Below, in pieces: positions 43,413 through 53,113 of a DNA stretch of 64,000 bases. Source of the DNA: Heliocidaris erythrogramma. Taxonomy: Eukaryota > Echinodermata > Echinoidea > Camarodonta > Echinometridae. The stretch's first letter is position 1, and each line of letters begins with the position of its first letter. The notes beneath the pieces are model-generated. The model was not told the DNA's origin, searched no databases, and saw only the letters and a program-made list of their open reading frames with translations. A program made the position numbers and the translations under genes. The DNA lies in contig CM046861.1 in assembly GCA_025617745.1 (NCBI GenBank), positions 11,928,516 through 11,992,515 of the forward strand. The letters run 5' to 3'.

Positions 43413-45322
43413 GAACCGTTTTTTTCAGACATTGAATCGTTCATGCTTTTATCTGTATCCTCTATTTCATCTCAAATACCTTGGCTTCGTAGCTCAATAA
43501 GCCTCATAAGCACTCGATGGTTAAACAGATTAATCGTACTGTTATGTGTTTATACTATGTTCATAAATATATTTTTCTCTTTGCATGATTACGGAAGCAA
43601 ATTTTTTATACTATAAATTTTGCAAATACATGTACATCTGGATTTCAAGATGACCGTTGCATGCTTTATATGGACAGTTTTAATAATGAATCGTCTCTAT
43701 ATATTTGCTTTTCTGTGCTACAATAATTATCGTCTGTTTGACAGCCAGAAGGGCATTAACTCCAATAATTTAACACAGAGTTAATGCCCTGCTGGCTCTC
43801 AACAGACGATTTCTTAATACTTATTTATATGTGAATTCTATACGAACATCTATGATTTGTTGACCTGAACTACTTTGTTACTTCATGATATAGACAATGA
43901 ATCGTTCATGCTTTTGTCTGTAACATCTGTTTTATGGCAACCTGCTATTTTTGTACTTGGAGGTACTAGTATCCCTATCCATTTGTTTCTTTCTTTATAA
44001 TAGCACAATGCAACAAAAAACGCCCATTATTTGTCAAAACTTAAACCCTTCTTACGCTTGGTCATGCAGCATAAAAGCATTTTTGTCATTTAAGCCTGAC
44101 CCCAGATAACCGAGACTGCCTTAAAAGCCTATGTCCTAGGCTATTTTGTTATTTCCAGCTGGCTCGATATATCCTGCAAAAAACCTTTTGCATGCCCTCA
44201 GTCACTAATTGGCCAATTGTACTTAACTTGCCTATTTTATTTCTCTTTTTTCATCTCAAATACCTTGGTCTCACAAGTACTCAATGGTTAAACAGGTTAG
44301 TCGTGGTGTTATCTGGTTATTCTATGTTCATAACTTCTATACTCGTACATAGCAATTTAAATGCATGCTCCGTTTCTGTTGTACACTTGTATTCTGTGTT
44401 GTTACTTGATAGTACCAAATTCCTTTCCCTCTTCAACCCTTTTGAATACCCTCTTGAATACCCTTAATGCTTTATGTGCACAAATACGCTTATCGGTGTT
44501 TGCTTGTTTATTGTGAGTATTCCATTATTGTACTTGAATACCCTTTATGTTCTATATGCACACATACATTTTATGATGCTTACTTATTTTATTGTCAGCA
44601 ACAATCCATATATTTTGGAACTATTGTTAAATAGCTCATTTGCCATATAAGGTCAAGCACGAATACAGAACCCCAACCCACTTTTCCAGATTAACCAAGA
44701 AAGCACCTTTCTTACTGAATCATGCCCCCTACAAGTTAAATACGCAACATTCACAATTAAAGCTGCTTCTGCTACCAATGATACAAACGGTCATCAACCC
44801 ATCGGTTGTCTTTTTGTTCGATGGCCCGTGGTCTTGATGGTTAGTTAGTGTTAACATTTTTTGGTGTAAATCTGTATTATTGCTTGGCGAACAACGCATG
44901 ACCTCAACGCTTCCACGCTCATTGATTATGCTATTATCACTGTTTTTGTCTTTGATTATTTACATTTGCCCATTCAAATATCTGGTGCCTATCATCAAAC
45001 CACTTCCTCAAGCAAATGTATTAACACAATGAACACAATGTGTATTTTAAACTCTTATTACTATTTCTAGATACTCACTGTTAGATGCATGGCCTTGTCC
45101 TGAGACTAGTTTTATACAGTCGTTGCCTTTGTTTTTGTTTTTTGTTTTGTTTTTTGTTTTTGTTTTTTTAAGTGATGTTCTCTTGTCTCTTAAATATCTG
45201 TTCTCTAAATGGTGTATCCATGTACGTTGTAACAGTATCCCTCCCTACCAGACCCTACCCCTACCCCCTTCCCCTCAGGTGGCCTAAGATCAATCTCTTT
45301 ACGGGGATGATAATCTTACAAA
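43413..45322. other. LINE 5' region between monomers and ORF
   Basis: Contains a decayed monomer, a hairpin (43729-43810) and short ORFs (44192-44467, 44640-44837) without recognisable domains. No ORF1 with coiled coil, RRM or zinc knuckles is evident. A T-rich TTTTGTTTTT run lies near 45130-45172. Confidence 0.5.
43729..43810. repeat. Long hairpin, about 33-bp arms
   Basis: ATCGTCTGTTTGACAGCC starts the left arm (43729-43762). The right arm (43778-43810) is its inverse with about three mismatches, and the loop is 15 nt. It lies in the 5' part of the putative LINE. Confidence 0.88.
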
Positions 45323-48300
45323 ATGGTAAATAACGGTAATAATGATAACATACCCGGCAATAACTTAACCAATGATGAATTCTTAGATGCCTTCCAAACG
45401 TTATTAGACTCTCAAACTCGCAGTCCTGATACTAAATTTGTTAATGATATGATCACTACTCTAAATTCGAATGCCAAAGATTTTGATGTACCTTTTGATG
45501 ACAATGAACATGATAAAGCCAAATCATCCTCTTATTACTCTGAAAATCAATTTGCTTCACACTTTTTAAATATGGATACGGCTGAGTTTTCTTTGTTTCA
45601 TGCTAATATTAGAAGTATGAATAGAAACTTTGAGCGTTTGCGTAATCTTCTTGAACGGCTTAGTTTTAAATGTTCTGTAATTGGCCTATCAGAAACATGG
45701 CTTTCAGATACCCCTAATTCTTTGTTCACAATTCAGGGTTTTGATTTAATAGTGAATAATAGGACCAATAAAATCGGGGGCGGTGTTGCGCTATATATTT
45801 CCTCAGAATATAAATATAATAATAGACCTGTATTGAATTATGTGAATGATTCCATAGAAACACTTTTTATAGAAATTGATTTTGTTAAAAGAAAAAATAT
45901 CGTTATTGGAGTCATATATAGGCCTCCCAAATCTAGCCACAATGATTTCTTAATAAGCCTTCAAAATATTCTCTCAAACCCAATACTGCGGGGCAAGGAT
46001 TGTTTTTTAATGGGAGACTTCAATATTAATTTATTGAACTACCATTCTGATGCTCTTGTTCATGAATTCTATGGAACGCTTCTAACTTCCTCATTTATAC
46101 CACTTATTTCTAAACCAACTCGCATCGCAGAACAATCTTCCACCTTAATCGACAATATATTTAGTAACATGCATCCCTTTCCCCAAGCGGGCGTTGTAGT
46201 ATCAGACTTAACGGATCACTTCCCCATATTTGCACATTTCCCAATCTTGCAGCAAACACAATGCCCTTCTATAATATACAAACGGAAGTTGTCTGAAGGT
46301 AATATTAATACTTTCAAAGACAGACTAAGCATAGTAGATTGGAATGATATTTATGATATGGCTGATGTAAATAATAGTTTTGATGAATTTATGGCCAAAT
46401 TAACTAGCTTGTTTAATGAATGTTGTCCTATGAGAAAAATCAATCTTCAAAATAGGAAAAGAATTCCAAAATCTCCATGGATAACACCGGGCTTATTAAG
46501 ATCAATAAATAGGAAAAATAATCTTTATTTGAAATATAAAGCGAATCCCACTGAAAGTTCTAAATCGAAATATTTGAATTATAAAAATACATTGACAGGG
46601 TTGCTACGTAGAGAAAAAAAGATATATTTTTCACGTCAATTTATGAACTGTAACAAAGATGCTAAAAACACATGGAAATTAATCAATGAAGTTCTGAATA
46701 AGGAGAAAAAGAAAAGTACTATTTCTAATATACAAATTGATGAAAAAACTATTGATGAGTTACAAGATATTGTTGATCACTTTAATGATTATTTTGTTGA
46801 AATTGGTCCAAATTTAGCAAGTAAGATACCAAACTGTGATAGAAAATTTTATGATTACTTACAAAACCCTAACCCTAATTCTATGTTCTTTACTCCTGTA
46901 AATGAAGGTGAAGTCCTTGACATTGTGAACAATTTTATAAGTAAACGCAGTTGTGGACATGATGATCTGGATAATTTTATAATTAAGAAAATAATAGCAA
47001 GTATTGTTGAACCATTCACTTATATATGTAATCTATCTCTGAGCACAGGTGTTTTTCCAAACAAAATGAAATTAGCTAAAATAATCCCTATTTTTAAAAA
47101 GGGTAATCCGTTATCGCGATCAAATTACAGGCCAATATCTTTGTTAACCACTTTCTCCAAAATACTTGAAAAAGTAGTTTTTACTCGCACAATGATGTTT
47201 TTGAATAATAACGATATTTTACATGAATCTCAATTCGGATTTAGAAAACACCATAATACAACACATGCTCTCCTCTCTCTAATCAATAATATTACAAGTT
47301 CTATTGATAACGGTACCCACACAATAGGAATGTTCTTAGATTTCTCTAAGGCATTCGACACTATAGATCATGAAATTCTCTTAAGCAAACTTTCACATTA
47401 TGGCATAAGGGGCATTGTTTCAGACTGGTTTCGAAATTATTTATACGAACGTCAGCAATATGTCTGTATTGAGAACTGCATGTCACAATTAAGAAATATT
47501 AATTGTGGTGTTCCACAGGGTTCTATCCTAGGCCCTTTACTTTTTATCTTGTATATAAATGACTTTCATAGATCATCAAATTTATTGACTTTTATCATGT
47601 ATGCAGATGACACTAATCTATTTTTCTCGCATAAAAGCCTAGAAACTATATGTAATGTGATTAATTCTGAACTGGATTCAGTTGCAAAATGGATTAAGGC
47701 TAACAAGTTATCACTAAATCTAGAAAAAACAAATTACATGTTATTTAGTAATACTTTTAACGAACTTCCTCATCCAATTCTCATAGATAATATACAAATA
47801 CAGAAGGTGATTGAAACAAAATTTCTAGGCACTATAATAGATAATAAGCTATCATGGAAGCATCATATTGATAATGTATGTAAATTGATATCCAGAAACA
47901 TAGGTATGATTAACAAACTCAAATGGTCTTTTCCGCCAAACATACTTCTATCACTATACTCCACACTAGTTTTACCATATCTTAATTATGGAATATTAGC
48001 CTGGGGAAACAGTGCGGCATGCCTGTTAGACAGAGTTTTTTTATTACAGAAAAAAGCTATGCGAATTATAAGTAATGTTAATTATCGCCACCACACTGAT
48101 GGTCTTTTTCACTCTAATAATGTACTAAAAATTTATGATATTTACCGCCTCAATCTTGCTGTACTTATGTTTCAGTATCATAATCATGAATTGCCAACTG
48201 TCTTCAATAATATATTTACAGCAAATAATGAGATCCATCATTACCCCACCAGACAAATCAATCTATATCACTTGCCAAGAACTCGTACAGCATTAACCCA

Positions 48301-48427
48301 GAATACTTTTTCATATACAGCTCCTAAATTTTGGAATTCACTCCCTTTAAATATACGAGACAGTATAAGTTTAAGTACACTCAAACGTAAATTGAGAAAA
48401 TCACTTATTGCTTTTTATGAACTTTGA
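45323..48427 (+). CDS. LINE ORF2: endonuclease-reverse transcriptase, intact
   Basis: This uninterrupted 1034-codon ORF has an AP endonuclease domain (about residues 85-310) with HANIRSMNR, LSETWLSD, GGGVALYIS, IYRPP, MGDFNINLL, TLIDNIF and LTDHFPI. A linker with KSPWIT follows. The RT domain (about 540-850) has [54 protein letters not shown] and catalytic IMYADDTNLFF. A C-terminal region with LLQKKAMRI and FWNSLP closes it. The protein nicks target DNA and copies its RNA by target-primed reverse transcription. Length is normal for CR1-like elements. The intact frame suggests a young copy, the only uninterrupted LINE ORF in the window. Confidence 0.93.
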   Translation: MVNNGNNDNIPGNNLTNDEFLDAFQTLLDSQTRSPDTKFVNDMITTLNSNAKDFDVPFDDNEHDKAKSSSYYSENQFASHFLNMDTAEFSLFHANIRSMNRNFERLRNLLERLSFKCSVIGLSETWLSDTPNSLFTIQGFDLIVNNRTNKIGGGVALYISSEYKYNNRPVLNYVNDSIETLFIEIDFVKRKNIVIGVIYRPPKSSHNDFLISLQNILSNPILRGKDCFLMGDFNINLLNYHSDALVHEFYGTLLTSSFIPLISKPTRIAEQSSTLIDNIFSNMHPFPQAGVVVSDLTDHFPIFAHFPILQQTQCPSIIYKRKLSEGNINTFKDRLSIVDWNDIYDMADVNNSFDEFMAKLTSLFNECCPMRKINLQNRKRIPKSPWITPGLLRSINRKNNLYLKYKANPTESSKSKYLNYKNTLTGLLRREKKIYFSRQFMNCNKDAKNTWKLINEVLNKEKKKSTISNIQIDEKTIDELQDIVDHFNDYFVEIGPNLASKIPNCDRKFYDYLQNPNPNSMFFTPVNEGEVLDIVNNFISKRSCGHDDLDNFIIKKIIASIVEPFTYICNLSLSTGVFPNKMKLAKIIPIFKKGNPLSRSNYRPISLLTTFSKILEKVVFTRTMMFLNNNDILHESQFGFRKHHNTTHALLSLINNITSSIDNGTHTIGMFLDFSKAFDTIDHEILLSKLSHYGIRGIVSDWFRNYLYERQQYVCIENCMSQLRNINCGVPQGSILGPLLFILYINDFHRSSNLLTFIMYADDTNLFFSHKSLETICNVINSELDSVAKWIKANKLSLNLEKTNYMLFSNTFNELPHPILIDNIQIQKVIETKFLGTIIDNKLSWKHHIDNVCKLISRNIGMINKLKWSFPPNILLSLYSTLVLPYLNYGILAWGNSAACLLDRVFLLQKKAMRIISNVNYRHHTDGLFHSNNVLKIYDIYRLNLAVLMFQYHNHELPTVFNNIFTANNEIHHYPTRQINLYHLPRTRTALTQNTFSYTAPKFWNSLPLNIRDSISLSTLKRKLRKSLIAFYEL

Positions 48428-49040
48428 TCCATCAATGGTGATTCTTGTTTACCTGTGTAGCAAAATCTATAGATTAAATGAAACCTTCCAGATCCTGCCC
48501 CTCCATCCCACCCCCCCCCCCCTTCCTCGCCCCCAGTCACTTTGTCCTTCTTCTGTCTTTTGTAAAATTTACTCCTTTCCATTGTTAATATTCCCAGCTG
48601 TATTATTTCTCAATGCTTTCTCTTCGATGGAAAGTGTGTTATGATTATGATTTTGTTTGCTTTCCATGGCCATGTATCTGTCTTCTTCTTTTTCCCTTTT
48701 ATTGGGCATTTTATGCATGGTTGCCCAGACTAGTTTTTTATGTGCTGTATTCATGATTTATCTTTTGCCAGGGACCAGCGCTTCTACAAGCTATGCTTCT
48801 ATGCTGGTCTCTGTTTTCATTATCATTTTCATAAAATTAATCTAATGTAGTCTTCATTACTGTTACTTTTTTCTTACAACTCAAACTTTAATGCACATTA
48901 TTTTGCTTGTAATGATCAAAAACGTTTCTGCACTAAGTTGTATTGTCAATATTGTTGATTGCATAATACATATTGTTATATACATGTACTTTGAAAAATG
49001 AAAGTGTAATGAAATAAAAAATCTGAATCTGAATCTGAAT
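48428..49040 (+). other. 3' UTR and tail of the LINE
   Basis: A poly(C) run (about 48512-48522) lies near the start. The end has AATAAAAAATCTGAATC and repeated TCTGAA, abutting array sequence. The same hexamer forms the TTCAGA microsatellites in every array unit, which are probably old minus-strand tails of a related LINE. Confidence 0.7.
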
Positions 49041-49940
49041 ATATAACAATGATGTTTTCCATAGATATGGGCACAATATAAAATATCAATAAGTAAAAAA
49101 ATATGATGCACAAATATTGACCAATTAAGTGATTTTGAAAACAGTTGGACATGTTTAAAAGCAATGCTTGTATACTACATGTCCAGAAACTTATATAACT
49201 TAATCACGATTGGGTCGTTCAATAATATTAAATTCATAAAGCATCATTACGAGAAGCGAATTATTGATAAGAGAGAATTGATAAGTGAGTTGAGGTAGAA
49301 GGACTATTGCCTCAACGCACAAGAAAAATTAAGTGTGAAAGTAAAGTGGAAGTGGGAGACGGTGTGGAAACAAAAGAGAAGGAAAAGAAGGAGGGTGGAG
49401 GAAGGAGGAAAATGAAAGATAATGAGTGTGTCTGTGTGTGAGAAGAAGGAAGATAGAAGGCAGGAACAGATGGTCATCTCTGGCAAAGCTACATACCACT
49501 GTCTCTCCTTATCGCACTAATGATTGACAGATGATGTCATTGCAGGAATGATTTTTTTAGGGTAGAGCTTAGCATGTTTGAGAAAATGATTTTTTTTAAT
49601 GTTTAATAATCTAGGAATCATATTTAGATATTTGCATAACAAAATATGAGTTTTAAGCAAATGCACATCAACAGAAATCAACTTGCATTTGGGTTGCAGG
49701 GGACTTGAAGTGATGACAAAAAGGAATTGGACGCCAGGAATCTTGGCATCTATCTTGCTATCTATAAGAAAGGTACAAGTGTTACAAATCTGAAGAAAAG
49801 GAAGAGCTTATCCAATAGACCTTGGAGATACTGCAAATGTCTTGAATATCCACAATACAATACCTAAAACATGAACATATTCTTGAAAGTTATCCAAAAC
49901 TTGGAAAGCTGTCCCTAAGATTTGCAATAAGTCAACTTAC

Positions 49941-50002
49941 TTTGAATGAGAGGTCCTTGAACCTTCACCCAAAAGGTACTATACTCTTGAACAAATGTAG
50001 CT
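49941..50002 (-). CDS. Reeler domain exon 3 (gene 2)
   Basis: 62-nt exon encoding ATFVQEYSTFWVKVQ, identical in protein to the gene 1 exon. Donor GTAAGTTG; acceptor TTTTTTCAG. It ends in phase 1 and is followed, across an intron enlarged by the LINE, by EGF exon B7. Confidence 0.78.
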
Positions 50003-50375
50003 CTGAAAAAATAAAAACATGTATAAAAGGAATGGTCAGGAGAGGGTAGATCGGGTGGTTATTAGAGGGTAGATCGGGAAAGCAAAGTATACTCTCTCTT
50101 TCTCTGTTTCTTTCTCTGACAGCAAAATAAACAATTCGATTGCTCCTTGCCAGTGGTAAATGGTCTAAACTGGAATGATGGATTTGAAGGAGATATTCGA
50201 ATAGCTGATGAAAATGAAACAAAACACAACTATACTAAGTAGTTTATGTAGAGGGGTAGGGCGGAATCCTCCACCGTTATTATTATTATTATTATTGTTT
50301 TAAAAATAAGGTTTTACAGTATTTGACTAAGTAATGTATCCTTCTACAACTACCGTACCTTCTGATTACCCAAGT

Positions 50376-50380
<5 letters not shown>

Positions 50381-50416
<36 letters not shown>
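50381..50416. repeat. TG microsatellite beside Reeler exon 2 (gene 2)
   Basis: Pure TG run, about 34 bp, longer and less interrupted than its counterpart at 4491-4527. Confidence 0.9.
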
Positions 50417-50418
<2 letters not shown>

Positions 50419-50457
50419 TTATCTTTTCGCTTATTATTTGAACTTACACGACTCTGA

Positions 50458-50698
50458 CATTAGATATTGCAGGCGTTGCAGGCGCAGTCCACACAAAAGA
50501 GTTCGTGGCACCCTTGTCGTTACTGTTGCTATGCGTTACTGCGTTAGATCCACCACACGTCACCATCTTGAAGTTCGTATCCGAATTAGGCACACTCCAA
50601 GACCCAACAATTTCATCGTTGTCTTCTCTCCTCATTTGCATGAAGATTCCCTTAAAACCAGGGGAACCCGGACCAGTGGTGATAGTAACTGTAATTAG
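50458..50698 (-). CDS. Reeler domain exon 2 (gene 2)
   Basis: 241-nt exon with the Reeler core GFKGIFMQMR, GSW, VTCGG, AVTHSN and FVWTAPA. The acceptor TTTCTAATTACAG and donor GTAAGT are conserved with gene 1. Two replacements relative to gene 1 flank the Cys (NFKMV for NFRMV, GGSN for GGPN). The few, mostly conservative changes suggest the domain is still under constraint in both copies, though no rate test was done. Confidence 0.85.
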
Positions 50699-51602
50699 AA
50701 ATGACAGCGTTTATTTTAGTCCATTATGCTTGAGAATGCAACTATGGTGAAAGTATACATGATAATTTGCCCGTTAATTTTGAAGACCTAAGATGGAAAT
50801 AAATTATAAACCATTACAGTGGCATAACTACGAAGGCGCCTTCCCCCACCAGGATGGCGGAAGAAGGGAAAACGAAATTTAAAGAGAAGCGAAGGGGGGG
50901 GGGGGAGGTGAAAAGAATGCTTTAAGACTCCCTCTCAAATCCTTCCCTCGCTCGATACCCTTGTTTTCTCGCATTTTATGTAGTTACACTGTGTAAATAA
51001 AAAATTGCAGTTAATTAAAGGAAATGCCCGTTTTCCACAGTTCAGAATACGGGCGATTGTGTTTTTCTCACAGACTTGGGTAGTATAAACAAGGAAACTG
51101 TTAGCACGTAGTTACATTTTTGTAAAATAGTAGAAACTTTAATTTCTAACAGGAAAAAAAATGGAAAAACGATTTGTCATTTAACAGGGTAACTTGTTAA
51201 AATATGAGAAAACGTTGTTTAATAGTGTTTTATGTCGGGCGATTGTAAATATTATGCTGATTTCCGGTAAACCAACATACTTGCTGTTGTTTTACTGGAA
51301 AAAGACTGTAAAATTGAAATAACGGCAATAACCTGTAGTTTTACAGTTATTTTTACAATGTGTAGTAAGACTAGCTGCCCTCTCATTCGACACAAGCATG
51401 GGTGGAAATATGCAGGAAATTATTTTAATCGGGGGGGGGGGGGGGAGGGGCTGGAGGGTACATAACAAATAGGCAGTTCCCCTTCCCCGATGGATAGACA
51501 ATAGGCGTTACACAACTCCGCCTCCAATGCCCTTAAAATGATTGGACACAGGCTAACTGCTGCCCCCGTTATAGAAATAGTAATTATTATCAATGTACTT
51601 AA

Positions 51603-52187
51603 TGGGCAATCCAACCTTGGTAATAAGTTGATTTGTGTGAAAGCAGAAAAATAAGAAAAACAGGATGGTGAAAGTTTGAAAGAATTCGGACAAGGAATAA
51701 GAAAGTTATGGATGTTTGAAAAATGAGATCACTACATCTATGCGAATCTCAAATCGGCAGTTTGGTGAGTCGATTGTGACATACTTGTGGACAACTCTCC
51801 CATTTGTCGTACACAAATTTATCACTAATTTGCGGTTATCTCCGAAGTGCCTTTAACCTCGGGGCAGTACTCAAAATATATTGGAGATAGCATATTGTTA
51901 TAGGTCCTCATGAAAGAAAAAGATTCTACTAATTAAAACATTTTGAAAAAAAGTGATATTTTATTCATTTTATGTGTTGGAGCGAATGGAGGAGTTGTCC
52001 AAAGCTACATCACAGTGACATTACCTATTCAGCCAATTTGAAATTCCCATATGTATAGTGATTACAACTTTCAAAAATTCATAACTTTCTTATTGCTTGT
52101 CTGATTTCGTTTAAACTTTCACCAAACTGCTTCTCTGATTTTTCCTCTTTCTTTCAAAGCAACTTGCTATTAAGGTTGGATTTCCCT
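51603..52187. mobile_element. TTAA-flanked MITE in intron 1 of gene 2
   Basis: The ends are TGGGCAATCCAACCTTGG and, inverted, AGGGAAATCCAACCTTAA. TTAA flanks both sides (51599-51602, 52188-52191). The gene 1 copy has a single TTAA at the equivalent place (5739-5742), an empty site. Termini and target fit the T2/Kolobok-like group. No ORF. The right end is only 13 bp from the exon-1 splice donor. Confidence 0.88.
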
Positions 52188-52201
52188 TTAACAATGGTAA
52201 C

Positions 52202-52424
52202 CTGTAACTTGTTGACTTGCTGAGAAGGTATTAACATCTGCTGTCATAGTATACGGACTGACTGTAGATGCTGCAGGAATATAGTGACCAGGGGTCATGG
52301 TACTGCATATCTCAGGGTTGCTGGCGACTGGCGCTCCTGTTGACCGAGCTTCGGTAACATGCTCACATGATGCTAACACCAATGAAATTAGGACGACGTC
52401 CATCCATCCGACTCCTTTCATCAT
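52202..52424 (-). CDS. First coding exon (gene 2): signal peptide and start of Reeler domain
   Basis: Same structure as 5754-5976: tandem Met, hydrophobic MDVVLISLVLASC signal peptide, then CSTMTPGH and SPYTMTADVNTFSASQQV. The donor GTTACC leads to phase 1. Differences from gene 1 include Leu to Val in the signal peptide and HYIP for HQVP after the PG motif. The mature protein is predicted to be secreted: Reeler followed by many EGF repeats. The intron begins normally but meets the TTAA MITE after 13 bp, which could alter donor recognition. Confidence 0.8.
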
Positions 52425-52810
52425 TGCGTCGTATAATGGTTTTCCTTAATAAGAAGTATAGATTATTGACATAAAACAAGAAATATTCTGTATAATAATC
52501 GTACGTATGATGCTATCAGCAGTGAAATTAAGATGAAATATACATGTACATCAATCTCACGCCCAAAAAATCACCTCCTTTCATCATTCGTCGTGTTATG
52601 GTTTCTTTAATAAGAGGTTTAGATTATTCACATAAAATAAAGAAAAATCTGAATAATAATACTCTGTATGATGCTAATAGCAGTGATATTAGGATGAGGC
52701 GCATCCATATCACGACGATATAATTATTCATCTCCTTTCATTATTGCGTGCCTGCGTGGTCTTGTAGTTCCCATTTAACAAGAAGTAAAACAAATATTGA
52801 CATATTAATA
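52370..52810 (-). repeat. Three tandem copies of the leader region (gene 2)
   Basis: Counterpart of 5919-6360. The inner copy carries the start codon; the outer two are frame-broken. Confidence 0.7.
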
Positions 52811-53113
52811 TAGTAAGGATATCTGTATCCCATTATTTGGGGGCATAACTTTCAAAAAAAATTAACAGAAAGACGGTGGTTTCAATCTTGATAACTTAAC
52901 AGGTCTGTCTACTGTTTCTTGTATTATGTGTTAAAGATAAAACTCTCCTCTCTTATACCCCTATCTATCTCTATTTTTCTTCCCCTTCTCTCTCTCTCTC
53001 TCTTTATTTCTGTCCCTCTCTCTGTCTCCTCTTTCTTTCTCTCTCTATCTTTCTATTCGTCTCGAAGTGTTCTTTCTGTTCTGTATACTGCTATCCATTT
53101 TGTGACTTGACGC

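Larger units (their letters stand above)
42455..49040 (+). mobile_element. Probable full-length LINE (CR1/Jockey group) with monomeric 5' region
   Basis: Unit sequence stops near 42450 (CAATAACAAC) and resumes at 49041 (ATATAACAATG). In other units these parts are continuous, so the 6.6 kb between them is inserted. It contains a ~200-bp tandem array, a hairpin, an intact endonuclease-RT ORF and a 3' end with AATAAA and TCTGAA repeats (49019-49040). ATATA on each side could be a short target duplication. I infer one element whose 5' UTR is built of tandem monomers. Alternatively a satellite and a LINE inserted separately. Confidence 0.65.
49040..53113. repeat. Segmental duplication, copy 2 (Reeler end of gene 2)
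   Basis: Counterpart of 3120-6655, same orientation, about 46 kb away. It contains all three Reeler exons, the tandem leader repeats and the same microsatellites, plus one extra TTAA-flanked insertion. Confidence 0.9.
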
